A DNA stretch of 6,772 nucleotides from Actinomycetospora sp. (GCA_025925615.1 JAICLN010000238.1:1-6772), one strand, 5' to 3'; positions 1-5,873 are shown, counted from the first letter of the stretch. Notes: generated by a model from the sequence alone, not told the origin. Made by a program: numbers and translations.

Positions 1-60
1 CCTGGCCGTTCGGGGCCTGGCCGTTCGGGGCCTGGCCGTTCGGCGCCTGACCGTTCGGGG
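1..60. repeat. Four tandem 15-bp units encoding N-G-Q-A-P
   Basis: Four adjacent copies of the 15-mer cctggccgttcgggg occupy 1-15, 16-30, 31-45 and 46-60, with one substitution in each of the last two. A degenerate partial copy begins at 61. The array continues beyond the left edge, so its total copy number is unknown. The unit is five codons long, so copy changes would alter protein length without breaking the frame of the minus-strand ORF. Confidence 0.9.
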
Positions 61-799
61 CCTGGCTGTAGCCGTTGCGGCCGGTGTCGCCCGTCGACGG
101 CGGCCCGGCCGGGGGACGACCCGGCGCGGACGCCTGGCCGTACGGCGGCGACGACGGTGACTGCCCGTACGAGGACGGACCGGCGGGTGCGGACGGCCCG
201 GGGGGCGGCGGGGCCTGCCCGTACGGCGGCGAGGGCGGGGCCTGACCGTAGGGCGACGGGCCGTACGGGGACGAGCCGACGGACGGCGCGCCGTACGAGG
301 GCCCGCCGTAGGCGGAGGGGCCGCCGTACGGGGACGGGCCGTGGGACTGCTGGCCGTAGGGCGGCGACGGCGGGGCCTGCCCGTAGGGCGACGGTCCACC
401 CGGCGGCGGCGGCGCCTGCCGGCCGTACGTCGGGGAGAGGGGCGTCGGGCCCGGCTCGTCCGCGCCGAAGCGTCCGGGCGGCGCCGGCCACGCGCCTGGG
501 CTCGACGGCCCGCCCCACGGGTCGGCGGCGTGGCCGTACCGGTCACTCCCGCCGTACGGGTCGCCCGAGCCGTAGGCGTCGCTCCCGCCGTGGCGGGAGT
601 GACCCGACCGGTCGTCGCCGGGGCGGGAGCCCTCGTCGTCGGGCACTCCGTGCCGTCCAGCCACCAGGCGCTCCGAGGTCACGTCGCCGTAGGGGTCGTC
701 CTCCACCGGCGCGACCGCGGCCGGCCCGCCCCAGCGGGGATCGGGCTCCCCGTGACGGGGCGAGCGGTAGCGGCGACCGGGCTCGTCGGTGGGAGGCAC
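1..799 (-). CDS. N-terminal part of a Pro/Gly/Tyr/Gln-rich low-complexity protein (runs off the left edge)
   Basis: The minus strand is open for 266 codons from a GTG at 799 to the window edge. An in-frame TAG (809-811) lies four codons upstream, so 799 is the earliest start. About the first 100 residues are charged and hydrophilic (RRYRSPRHGEPDPRWGG). The rest is built from loose repeats such as SPYGQAPPSPPYGQ and PYGG, ending in tandem N-G-Q-A-P pentapeptides that continue past the edge. No hydrophobic segment, signal peptide or folded domain is visible, so this stretch is probably intrinsically disordered and cytoplasmic. It follows rplS on the same strand, after a 63-base gap with a hairpin. 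In many actinobacteria lepB (signal peptidase I) lies here, so this could be a long disordered N-terminal extension of LepB or of another membrane protein. That identity is inference from position only; the function is not shown by the visible part. Confidence 0.7.
   Translation of the reverse strand, partial: MPPTDEPGRRYRSPRHGEPDPRWGGPAAVAPVEDDPYGDVTSERLVAGRHGVPDDEGSRPGDDRSGHSRHGGSDAYGSGDPYGGSDRYGHAADPWGGPSSPGAWPAPPGRFGADEPGPTPLSPTYGRQAPPPPGGPSPYGQAPPSPPYGQQSHGPSPYGGPSAYGGPSYGAPSVGSSPYGPSPYGQAPPSPPYGQAPPPPGPSAPAGPSSYGQSPSSPPYGQASAPGRPPAGPPSTGDTGRNGYSQAPNGQAPNGQAPNGQAPNGQ
541..604. repeat. 13-bp perfect inverted repeat with a nested 8-bp inverted repeat
   Basis: The arm ggtcactcccgcc at 541-553 is matched by its exact reverse complement at 592-604, with 38 bases between. 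The right arm also pairs with ctcccgcc at 582-589 across a 2-base spacer, so two mutually exclusive hairpins are possible. The element lies inside the low-complexity ORF, where it encodes S-H-S-R-H-G-G-S and G-G-S-D repeats. It may be a by-product of repeat coding in very GC-rich DNA. Confidence 0.6.
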
Positions 800-805
800 G
801 AAGTC

Positions 806-811
806 AGGCTA
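806..811 (-). promoter_or_regulatory. Possible -10 element for a leaderless GTG start
   Basis: On the minus strand TAGCCT fits the actinobacterial -10 pattern TAnnnT. It is followed by six bases (GACTTC) and then the GTG at 799. That spacing would place the transcription start on or next to the G of the start codon, giving a leaderless mRNA. This agrees with the absence of a Shine-Dalgarno sequence before this GTG. No convincing -35 hexamer is visible. Confidence 0.4.
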
Positions 812-840
812 GGAGACGGCGTCGGGCGGCGGCGCAGGGA

Positions 841-859
841 GGCCGCACGACGCGCGGCC
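841..859 (-). terminator. Hairpin just after the rplS stop
   Basis: GGCCGC and GCGGCC form a perfect 6-bp stem with a 7-base loop, four bases beyond the rplS stop codon. There is no U-tract, as is common for actinobacterial terminator-like hairpins. It could end the rplS transcript and separate it from the downstream ORF. Confidence 0.4.
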
Positions 860-862
860 CAC

Positions 863-1222
863 TCAGCGGGCCGGGGTCGTCTCGCGCTTCTCGCGGATCT
901 TGGCGGCCTTGCCGCGCAGCTCCCGGAGGTAGTAGAGCTTCGCGCGCCGCACGTCACCGCGGGTGACGACCTCGATGTGGTCGATGTTGGGCGAGTGAAT
1001 CGGGAAGGTGCGCTCCACCCCGACGCCGAAGGAGACCTTGCGGACGGTGAACGTCTCGCGGAGGCCGCCGCCGTGACGACGGATCACGACGCCCTGGAAG
1101 ACCTGTACACGGGAGCGTGAACCCTCGATCACCTTGACGTGCACCTTGACGGTGTCGCCCGGACGGAAGTCCGGGATGTCGGAGCGCAGCGACTGCGCGT
1201 CGAGCTCGTCCAGGGCGTTCAT
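863..1222 (-). CDS. rplS: 50S ribosomal protein bL19
   Basis: This is ribosomal protein bL19 (119 residues, normal for the family), a large-subunit protein located near the interface with the 30S subunit. The whole sequence fits the family: [16 protein letters not shown] at 19-34, [16 protein letters not shown] at 38-53, [20 protein letters not shown] at 56-75, and the C-terminal [19 protein letters not shown] at 94-112. The start is the ATG at 1222, where the conserved N-terminus begins ([18 protein letters not shown]); GAGGAC lies 8 bases upstream. An in-frame extension to 1543 is open but reads as Pro/Arg-rich noise overlapping the end of trmD and the promoter region, so it is rejected. 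The gene follows trmD on the same strand, as in most bacteria, but across a 214-base gap with its own promoter-like block and a leader hairpin. Confidence 0.98.
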   Translation of the reverse strand: MNALDELDAQSLRSDIPDFRPGDTVKVHVKVIEGSRSRVQVFQGVVIRRHGGGLRETFTVRKVSFGVGVERTFPIHSPNIDHIEVVTRGDVRRAKLYYLRELRGKAAKIREKRETTPAR

Positions 1223-1261
1223 GGCTCGTCGTCCTCGCGTCTCACGGGTCGGCCCGAGGGG

Positions 1262-1282
1262 CACCGTCGGGACACGACGGCG
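1262..1282 (-). promoter_or_regulatory. Hairpin in the rplS 5' leader
   Basis: On the minus strand CGCCGTCG, loop TGTCC and CGACGGTG form an 8-bp stem with one G-U pair. It lies about 40 bases upstream of the rplS start, inside the predicted leader of roughly 160 bases. It may be a leader structure affecting rplS expression or chance pairing in GC-rich sequence. I do not recognise it as a named riboswitch or ribosomal-protein leader. Confidence 0.25.
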
Positions 1283-1390
1283 GCCGGGCGACCGGATGGT
1301 TTCGTACCGTGTTGCCGTGCCGTGCAGCGCGGGTGGCGCGGGAACGGGCAGGTACCAGGCCGGCGGGACCGGCGCCGTGGCAACTCCCCC

Positions 1391-1428
1391 AGTCTGCCAG
1401 ACGGGCCCGTGCTCCCCGGTGGGCGGGG
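1391..1428 (-). promoter_or_regulatory. Probable rplS promoter with an overlapping hairpin after trmD
   Basis: Minus-strand TCTGGCAGACTG (-10-like CAGACT at 1391-1396) is preceded at 18 bases by ACCGGG (1415-1420). The CCCCG-N5-CGGGG hairpin at 1414-1428 follows the trmD stop closely and overlaps the possible -35. The same order (hairpin, ACCGGGG, TCTGGCAnAnT, G-run, GTTGC) appears upstream of rpsP, which supports function. Neither hexamer is a strong sigma-70 consensus, so the exact -10/-35 assignment is tentative. Confidence 0.45.
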
Positions 1429-1436
1429 CGCCGCCC

Positions 1437-2249
1437 TCAACGATCTCCGCCGGGCGGCCCGATCCCTCCGCCCGCGGGATCGGGCACCTCATACCCTGCC
1501 GCGGCCAGCACCTCCCGGTCGTGGCGGTCGAAGGCGGCATCACCGTGGACGGCGAGCAGCCCGTCGAGCAGGTCGGGTCGCACGGCCGCCGTCCGCTCCA
1601 GCGACCGGTCCCGACGCCACCGGGCCACCGCCGCGTGGTCGCCGCCGCGCAGGACCGGCGGGACGTCGAGGCCGCGCCAGGACTCGGGGCGGGTGAAGGC
1701 GGGGGCCTCGAGCAGCCCGTCGGAGAACGAGTCCAGCTCGGCCGACGCCGGATTGTTCAGCACCCCCGGGACCAGCCGCGACACCGCCTCCACGGCGACG
1801 AGTGCCGCGACCTCGCCCCCGGCGAGCACGTAGTCGCCCAGCGAGAACTCCTCGACGCGGCCGTGGCGGGCGGCGTCGAGGGTCACGCGTGCGTCGATGC
1901 CCTCGTAGCGCCCACAGGCCAGCACCAGCCGCGGTTCCTGCGCCCAGACGGCCGCCCTCGCCTGGGTCAGCGGCGCCCCGGCCGGCGTCGGTACCAGCAG
2001 GAGGCCGGGCTCGTCGGGGACCTCGGCGCGCACCGCGTCGAGCGCCTCACCCCACACGGTCGGGACCATGACCATCCCGGGTCCGCCGCCGTACGGTGCA
2101 TCGTCCACGGCCTTGTGGACCCCGGTCGCCCACGTGCGGAGGTCGTGGATGTGCAGGTCGATCAGCCCGGCCCGGCGCGCCCGCCCGACGAGGGCCTCGT
2201 CGAGCGGCGCGAGGTAGCCGGGGAAGATCGTGACGACGTCGATGCGCAC
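1437..2249 (-). CDS. trmD: tRNA (guanine-N1)-methyltransferase TrmD
   Basis: TrmD transfers a methyl group from S-adenosylmethionine to G37 of tRNAs with G36, which prevents +1 frameshifting. The 270 residues show the SPOUT-family signatures: [13 protein letters not shown] at 1-13, [11 protein letters not shown] at 51-61, [11 protein letters not shown] at 112-122, and the knotted SAM-binding loop [11 protein letters not shown] at 136-146. [20 protein letters not shown] (157-176) carries R158 and D173, which by alignment correspond to the catalytic Arg154 and Asp169 of the characterised enzymes. [24 protein letters not shown] and [12 protein letters not shown] follow. The GTG at 2249 gives the canonical N-terminus, with AGGA 9 bases upstream; longer in-frame starts would run antisense through the mgtC-like gene. 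The gene is separated from rimM by two plus-strand genes, so it cannot be cotranscribed with rimM without a long antisense passage. Its start is only 39 bases from the divergent mgtC-like start. Confidence 0.98.
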   Translation of the reverse strand: MRIDVVTIFPGYLAPLDEALVGRARRAGLIDLHIHDLRTWATGVHKAVDDAPYGGGPGMVMVPTVWGEALDAVRAEVPDEPGLLLVPTPAGAPLTQARAAVWAQEPRLVLACGRYEGIDARVTLDAARHGRVEEFSLGDYVLAGGEVAALVAVEAVSRLVPGVLNNPASAELDSFSDGLLEAPAFTRPESWRGLDVPPVLRGGDHAAVARWRRDRSLERTAAVRPDLLDGLLAVHGDAAFDRHDREVLAAAGYEVPDPAGGGIGPPGGDR

Positions 2250-2274
2250 GCGGCGTGATCCTGCCGGGTGCGCC

Positions 2275-2281
2275 GAGGAGG
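2275..2281 (+). promoter_or_regulatory. Strong ribosome binding site of the MgtC-like gene
   Basis: GAGGAGG lies 7 bases before the ATG at 2289. This favours 2289 over the in-frame GTG at 2268, which would place the Shine-Dalgarno sequence inside the coding region. Confidence 0.75.
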
Positions 2282-2288
2282 GGGACGG

Positions 2289-3038
2289 ATGGGCGGGACC
2301 GCACCGGTGCTCTGGTCCTCGGACCTCGACGTGCAGTGGCGCGTGCTGCTGGACCTGCTGCTCGCGCTCGTGCTCTGCACCGTCATCGGGATCGAGCGCG
2401 AGCTCGCGGCGAAGAGCGCGGGGCTGCGCACGCACGCGCTGGTCGGGGTGGGGTCGGCCGCCTTCATGCTCATCTCGAAGTACGGCTTCGGCGACCTGCT
2501 CGCCCTCGATCACGTCTCGCTCGACCCCTCGCGGGTCGCCGCCCAGATCGTGTCCGGGATCGGCTTCATCGGCGGCGGGCTGATCTTCGTGCGCCGCGAT
2601 GCGGTCCGCGGGCTCACGACCGCCGCGACCGTATGGGTGGCCGCCGCCGTCGGCACCGCCGCCGGCGCGGGCCTCCCGCTGCTGGCGGTGGCGGGCACCG
2701 TCGTGCACTACCTGATCACCCGCGGGTTCCGGCCGCTGTCACGGCTGCTGGCGCGGTCGTCGGCGGCGCCGCGCCCGCTGCACGTCACCTACGTCGACGG
2801 GCGGGGCGTCCTGCGCGACGTGCTCACCGCCTGCACCGAGCGCGGGTTCGCCGTCGCGGGCATGACGGTGGACCGGGAGGACCCCGGCGACGGCGGCGCC
2901 ACCCCGCGCAGCGCCGCGGTGACGCTCTCCCTCCTGGGCCGCATCCCGCTGCACCCGCTGACGAGCGAGCTGGCCGAGGTCCCGGGTGTGCTCGGGGTCC
3001 GGGTGCTGGCCGACGAGGGCGAGGAGGCCGCGGAGTGA
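2289..3038 (+). CDS. MgtC/SapB family inner-membrane protein
   Basis: This 249-residue protein belongs to the MgtC/SapB family. MgtC itself is a virulence factor for survival in macrophages and at low Mg2+ and binds the F1Fo ATP synthase in Salmonella; many family members have no known role. Family signatures seen are GIERE (34-38), GLRTH (45-49), VGVGSAAF (52-59), AAQIVSGIGFIGGGLI (84-99) and RGLTTAATVWVAAAVGTAAG (107-126). Hydrophobic segments lie at about 17-34, 49-64, 84-101 and 112-145. The soluble C-terminal part (about 163-243, HVTYVDGRGVLRDVLTACTE onward) resembles the ACT-like domain of the longer members. The ATG at 2289 is chosen for its Shine-Dalgarno. The gene is divergent from trmD and 70 bases upstream of the aconitase, probably sharing its transcript. 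Whether it acts in Mg2+ adaptation here is unknown. Confidence 0.93.
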   Translation: MGGTAPVLWSSDLDVQWRVLLDLLLALVLCTVIGIERELAAKSAGLRTHALVGVGSAAFMLISKYGFGDLLALDHVSLDPSRVAAQIVSGIGFIGGGLIFVRRDAVRGLTTAATVWVAAAVGTAAGAGLPLLAVAGTVVHYLITRGFRPLSRLLARSSAAPRPLHVTYVDGRGVLRDVLTACTERGFAVAGMTVDREDPGDGGATPRSAAVTLSLLGRIPLHPLTSELAEVPGVLGVRVLADEGEEAAE

Positions 3039-3094
3039 TGGCCCCGGCCACGTGATCCGCGGCACCGCGTCGGGTACTCCTCGGACCACCCGCC

Positions 3095-3102
3095 GGAGGA
3101 GG
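3095..3102 (+). promoter_or_regulatory. Strong ribosome binding site of the aconitase gene
   Basis: GGAGGAGG lies 6 bases before the GTG at 3109 and identifies it as the start. The frame is open further upstream to 2986, but that extension overlaps the end of the MgtC-like gene and its residues (TRARRPRSDGPGHV) do not resemble an aconitase N-terminus. Confidence 0.8.
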
Positions 3103-3108
3103 AACGTC

Positions 3109-5076
3109 GTGGCCGAGCCGTCCGCACCCCAGGGAGTCGCTGAGAAGCTGATCTCCTCGCACCTCGTCGACGGGGCCATGACCCCGGGCGAGGAGGTGAC
3201 GCTGCGGATCGACCAGACCCTGACCCAGGACGCCACCGGGACGCTCGTCATGCAGGAGCTCGAGGCGTTGGGACTGGAGCGCGTGCACACCGAGCTGTCG
3301 GTGCAGTACGTCGACCACAACCTGCTCCAGGCCGACGAGAAGAACGCCGAGGACCACGCCTACCTGCACTCGGCCTGCCGCAAGTTCGGGCTCTGGTACT
3401 CCAAGCCCGGCAACGGCGTCTCGCACCCCACCCACATGCAGCGGTTCGGCAAGCCCGGGAAGACCATGATCGGGTCGGACTCGCACACCCCGGCCGGGGG
3501 CGCGCTGGGGATGCTGGCCATCGGGGTCGGTGGCCTGGAGGTGGCGCTGGCCATCACCGGAAAGCCGCTGAACATCCGGATGCCCGAGATCTGGGGCGTG
3601 CACCTGCACGGTGAGCTGCCGCCGTGGTGCTCGGCCAAGGACGTCATCCTGGAGATGCTGCGCCGCCACGGCACCAAGGGCGCCACCAACCGGATCATCG
3701 AGTACCACGGCCCGGGCCTCGACGGCCTCACCGCCATGGACCGCCACGTCATCGCGAACATGGGCGCCGAGCTCGGGGCGACGACGACCGTCTTCCCGGC
3801 CGACGACGAGGTGCGCCGCTTCCTCGCCTCCGAGGACCGTGAGGACGACTTCACCGAACTGCTCGCCGACGACGGCGTCACCTACGACGTCACCGAGGAC
3901 ATCGACCTGTCCGAGATCGTCCCGCTGATCGCCAAGCCGTCCTCGCCGGGCAACGTCGTCCCGGTCAGCGAGGTCGCCGGCGAGCCGGTCGGCCAGGTCG
4001 TCATCGGCTCGTCGGCCAACCCGGGACTGCGCGACTTCGCCATCGCGGCGCGGATCGTCGAGGGGCGCCAGACCCACAACGGCGTCAGCTTCGACGTCAA
4101 CCCGAGCTCCCGCGAGATCCTCGCCGACCTGACGCACATGGGCGCCACCACCGAGCTCATCCAGTCCGGAGCCCGCATCCACCAGGCCGGCTGCATGGGC
4201 TGCATCGGCATGGGCCAGGCCCCGGCGCCGGGGACCAACTCGCTGCGGACCTTCCCGCGCAACTTCCCCGGCCGCTCCGGCGCGGGCGCCGACGACCAGG
4301 TGTGGCTCTGCTCGCCGGAGACCGCCGCCGCCAGCGCACTGACGGGCGAGATCACCGACCCGCGCGCGCTGGCCGACGAGCTGGACCTGAAGTGGGGGGA
4401 CCTGGGGCTGCCCGAGCACGCCATGGTCAACATAAGGATGCTGGAGGAGCCGGCCCCGGCGGAGGAGGCCGGCGAGGTGGAGCTGGTCAAGGGCCCGAAC
4501 ATCTCCGGGCTGCCCGAGTTCGACCCGTTCCCCGACGAGCTCGAGATCCCGATCCTGCTCACGGTCGGCGACGACATCTCCACCGACGACATCTCGCCCG
4601 CCGGCGCGGCCGCCCTGCCCTACCGGTCCAACATCCCGAAGCTCGCGCAGTTCGCGTTCGTCCGGATCGACGAGGACTACCCGTCGAAGGCGGAGGAGAT
4701 CAAGGAGTCCGGACACGCGATCGTCGGGGGCGACAACTACGGCCAGGGATCCTCGCGCGAGCACGCGGCCATCTGCCCGCGCTACCTGGGCCTGCGGGTG
4801 GTGATCGCGAAGTCGTTCGCGCGGATCCACTGGCAGAACCTGGCGAACTTCGGGATCCTCGCGCTCGAGTTCACCGACGAGGGCGACCACGACGCGCTGC
4901 AGCAGGGCGCGACGCTGTCGTTCTCCGGGGTGCACGAGGCGTTGCAGAGCGGCTCGGAGATCACCGGGACCGTGGACGGCACCGAGTACACGTTCCGCCA
5001 CCAGCTCTCGGCGCGGCAGGTCTCGATGGTGCTGGCCGGCGGGCTGATCCGCGAGATCGCCGAGTCGCAGGACTGA
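3109..5076 (+). CDS. Aconitate hydratase-like protein, short form with fused swivel domain
   Basis: Aconitases interconvert citrate and isocitrate through cis-aconitate in the TCA cycle, using a [4Fe-4S] cluster. At 655 residues this resembles the short 'Aquifex-type' family rather than the roughly 900-residue AcnA usual in actinomycetes. Seen in order: YVDHNLLQADEKNAEDH (67-83), KTMIGSDSHTPAGGALGMLA (118-137), QAGCMGCIGMGQAPAPG (359-375), SLRTFPRNFPGRSG (378-391) and LCSPETAAASALTG (400-413). The swivel domain follows with GDDISTDDISPAG (487-499), GGDNYGQGSSREHAA (540-554) and KSFARIHWQNLANFG (568-582). Active-site equivalents D69-H70, D124-S125-H126, S548-S549-R550 and R572 are present. Cluster cysteines C362 and C365 are present, but the usual S-C-T-N motif reads S301-S302-A303-N304, so one canonical ligand is absent. 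The fused swivel domain argues against LeuC. The gene lies 70 bases after the mgtC-like gene and converges on rimM. Whether it is the housekeeping aconitase or a paralogue is unknown. Confidence 0.9.
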   Translation: MAEPSAPQGVAEKLISSHLVDGAMTPGEEVTLRIDQTLTQDATGTLVMQELEALGLERVHTELSVQYVDHNLLQADEKNAEDHAYLHSACRKFGLWYSKPGNGVSHPTHMQRFGKPGKTMIGSDSHTPAGGALGMLAIGVGGLEVALAITGKPLNIRMPEIWGVHLHGELPPWCSAKDVILEMLRRHGTKGATNRIIEYHGPGLDGLTAMDRHVIANMGAELGATTTVFPADDEVRRFLASEDREDDFTELLADDGVTYDVTEDIDLSEIVPLIAKPSSPGNVVPVSEVAGEPVGQVVIGSSANPGLRDFAIAARIVEGRQTHNGVSFDVNPSSREILADLTHMGATTELIQSGARIHQAGCMGCIGMGQAPAPGTNSLRTFPRNFPGRSGAGADDQVWLCSPETAAASALTGEITDPRALADELDLKWGDLGLPEHAMVNIRMLEEPAPAEEAGEVELVKGPNISGLPEFDPFPDELEIPILLTVGDDISTDDISPAGAAALPYRSNIPKLAQFAFVRIDEDYPSKAEEIKESGHAIVGGDNYGQGSSREHAAICPRYLGLRVVIAKSFARIHWQNLANFGILALEFTDEGDHDALQQGATLSFSGVHEALQSGSEITGTVDGTEYTFRHQLSARQVSMVLAGGLIREIAESQD

Positions 5077-5090
5077 GGACCGGGACTCAG
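5073..5090. terminator. Short inverted repeat spanning the convergent stop codons
   Basis: CTGAG-N8-CTCAG is a perfect 5-bp inverted repeat holding both the aconitase TGA and the rimM stop. It could act as a weak bidirectional terminator, but the stem is short and lacks a U-tract. Confidence 0.2.
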
Positions 5091-5623
5091 GCGGGGTCGA
5101 ACAGGCCCTCGGGCGGGTCGAGCACGACGCGTCCGCCGGCCACGTCCACCGTCGGGACGATCGCCTTCACGAACGGCACCAGCAGCTCACCGTCGGGACC
5201 CGCGAGGACGAGGAGCTCGCCTCCCGCGCCGTGAGACACCGAGGTCACGGTGCCGACGACGGTGCCGTCGGCCAGTTCGGCGACGAGGCCTTCCAGCTGG
5301 TGGTCGTGGAACTCGTCGTCGTCGGCGATGTCCTCGTGGGAGGCGGCCGCGCTCAGGACGGCTCGTCGCATCGCCTCGGCGCCGTCGCGGTCGGTGACCT
5401 CGGCCGCCGTCACGAGCAGGCGCCCGCTGTGCCAGCGAGCGGCGGTGATCGTCAGCACGGTCCGGCCGGGCACCCCGGAGACGGACAGCACGGCGCCGGG
5501 CGCGAAGCGCTGCTCGGCCTGGTCGGTGCTGGGCTCGACGACGAGCTCGCCGCGCAGCCCGTGCACCTTGACGACCCGCCCGACGATCCGGAGATCGCCG
5601 GGCGGGCCGGGGCTGGTGCTCAC
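5087..5623 (-). CDS. rimM: Ribosome maturation factor RimM
   Basis: RimM helps mature the 3' (head) domain of the 30S subunit and binds ribosomal protein uS19. The 178-residue length is typical. The N-terminal RimM barrel begins VGRVVKVHGLRGE (14-26). The linker to the PRC-barrel domain carries EFHDHQLEGL (104-113), a close match to the family's EF-x-DHQLxGL. The C-terminal barrel contains GTVTSVSHGAGGELL (124-138), ELLVPFVKAIVPTVDV (146-161) and the terminal DPPEGLF (169-175). The start is the GTG at 5623, three bases after the khpA stop and without a clear Shine-Dalgarno, which suggests translational coupling. The next gene is not trmD on the same strand but the convergent aconitase, whose stop is 10 bases away. 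Confidence 0.97.
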   Translation of the reverse strand: MSTSPGPPGDLRIVGRVVKVHGLRGELVVEPSTDQAEQRFAPGAVLSVSGVPGRTVLTITAARWHSGRLLVTAAEVTDRDGAEAMRRAVLSAAASHEDIADDDEFHDHQLEGLVAELADGTVVGTVTSVSHGAGGELLVLAGPDGELLVPFVKAIVPTVDVAGGRVVLDPPEGLFDPA

Positions 5624-5626
5624 GCG

Positions 5627-5866
5627 TCAGCGGTCGGTGTCGACCACGTCGACGCGCACGCCGCGTCCGCCGACACCGCTGATGACGGTGCGCAGGGCCG
5701 TCGCGGTCCGTCCGTTGCGCCCGATGACCTTGCCCAGGTCGTCCGGGTGCACGCGCACCTCGAGGGTGCGGCCGCGGCGGTTGGTCACGAGGTCGACCGA
5801 GACCTCGTCGGGGTGCGTGACGATGCCGCGCACCAGGTGCTCGAGGGCCTCGGCGAGATCACTCAC
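5627..5866 (-). CDS. khpA: KH-domain RNA-binding protein KhpA (YlqC family)
   Basis: This 79-residue protein has a single type II KH domain. KhpA homologues bind RNA broadly and in several Gram-positive bacteria pair with KhpB to influence cell division and elongation. The RNA-binding loop is visible as VIGRNGRTATALRT (47-60), with the GxxG motif at 49-52 (GRNG). The upstream VRVHPDDLGK and downstream VRVDVVD strands fit the fold. The GTG at 5866 lies 7 bases after the rpsP stop, and the stop lies 3 bases before the rimM start. It is therefore the middle cistron of a tight rpsP-khpA-rimM unit, the usual actinobacterial and firmicute position. Confidence 0.95.
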   Translation of the reverse strand: MSDLAEALEHLVRGIVTHPDEVSVDLVTNRRGRTLEVRVHPDDLGKVIGRNGRTATALRTVISGVGGRGVRVDVVDTDR

Positions 5867-5873
5867 CGCCGGC

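Noticed and set aside
1..60. CRISPR array
   Set aside because: The 15-bp units are directly adjacent without spacers and encode an in-frame pentapeptide.
157..1120. Plus-strand open frames of about 260-270 codons over the repeat region and rplS
   Set aside because: They are Arg/Ala/Gly-rich shadows of the minus-strand low-complexity ORF and of rplS, with no start context or domain.
1223..1543. N-terminal extension of rplS to 1543
   Set aside because: The conserved bL19 N-terminus begins at 1222 with a ribosome binding site; the extension overlaps trmD and the promoter block and is low-complexity.
2250..2708. N-terminal extension of trmD to 2708
   Set aside because: TrmD begins with [11 protein letters not shown] at 2249. 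The extension is antisense to the MgtC-like gene and has no family similarity.
3049..3054. CACGTG palindrome before the aconitase gene as an operator
   Set aside because: A single 6-base palindrome in GC-rich sequence is expected by chance, and no larger dyad surrounds it.
2824..5001. 725-codon open frame on the minus strand opposite the aconitase gene
   Set aside because: It is a shadow frame typical of very GC-rich coding DNA. Its residues are Arg/Asp/Val/Gly-rich without any domain, and the plus strand clearly encodes aconitase.
3109..5076. 3-isopropylmalate dehydratase large subunit (LeuC)
   Set aside because: The protein includes the swivel domain (GDDISTDDISPAG, GSSREHAA) that LeuC lacks because it is on separate LeuD, and no leuD follows.
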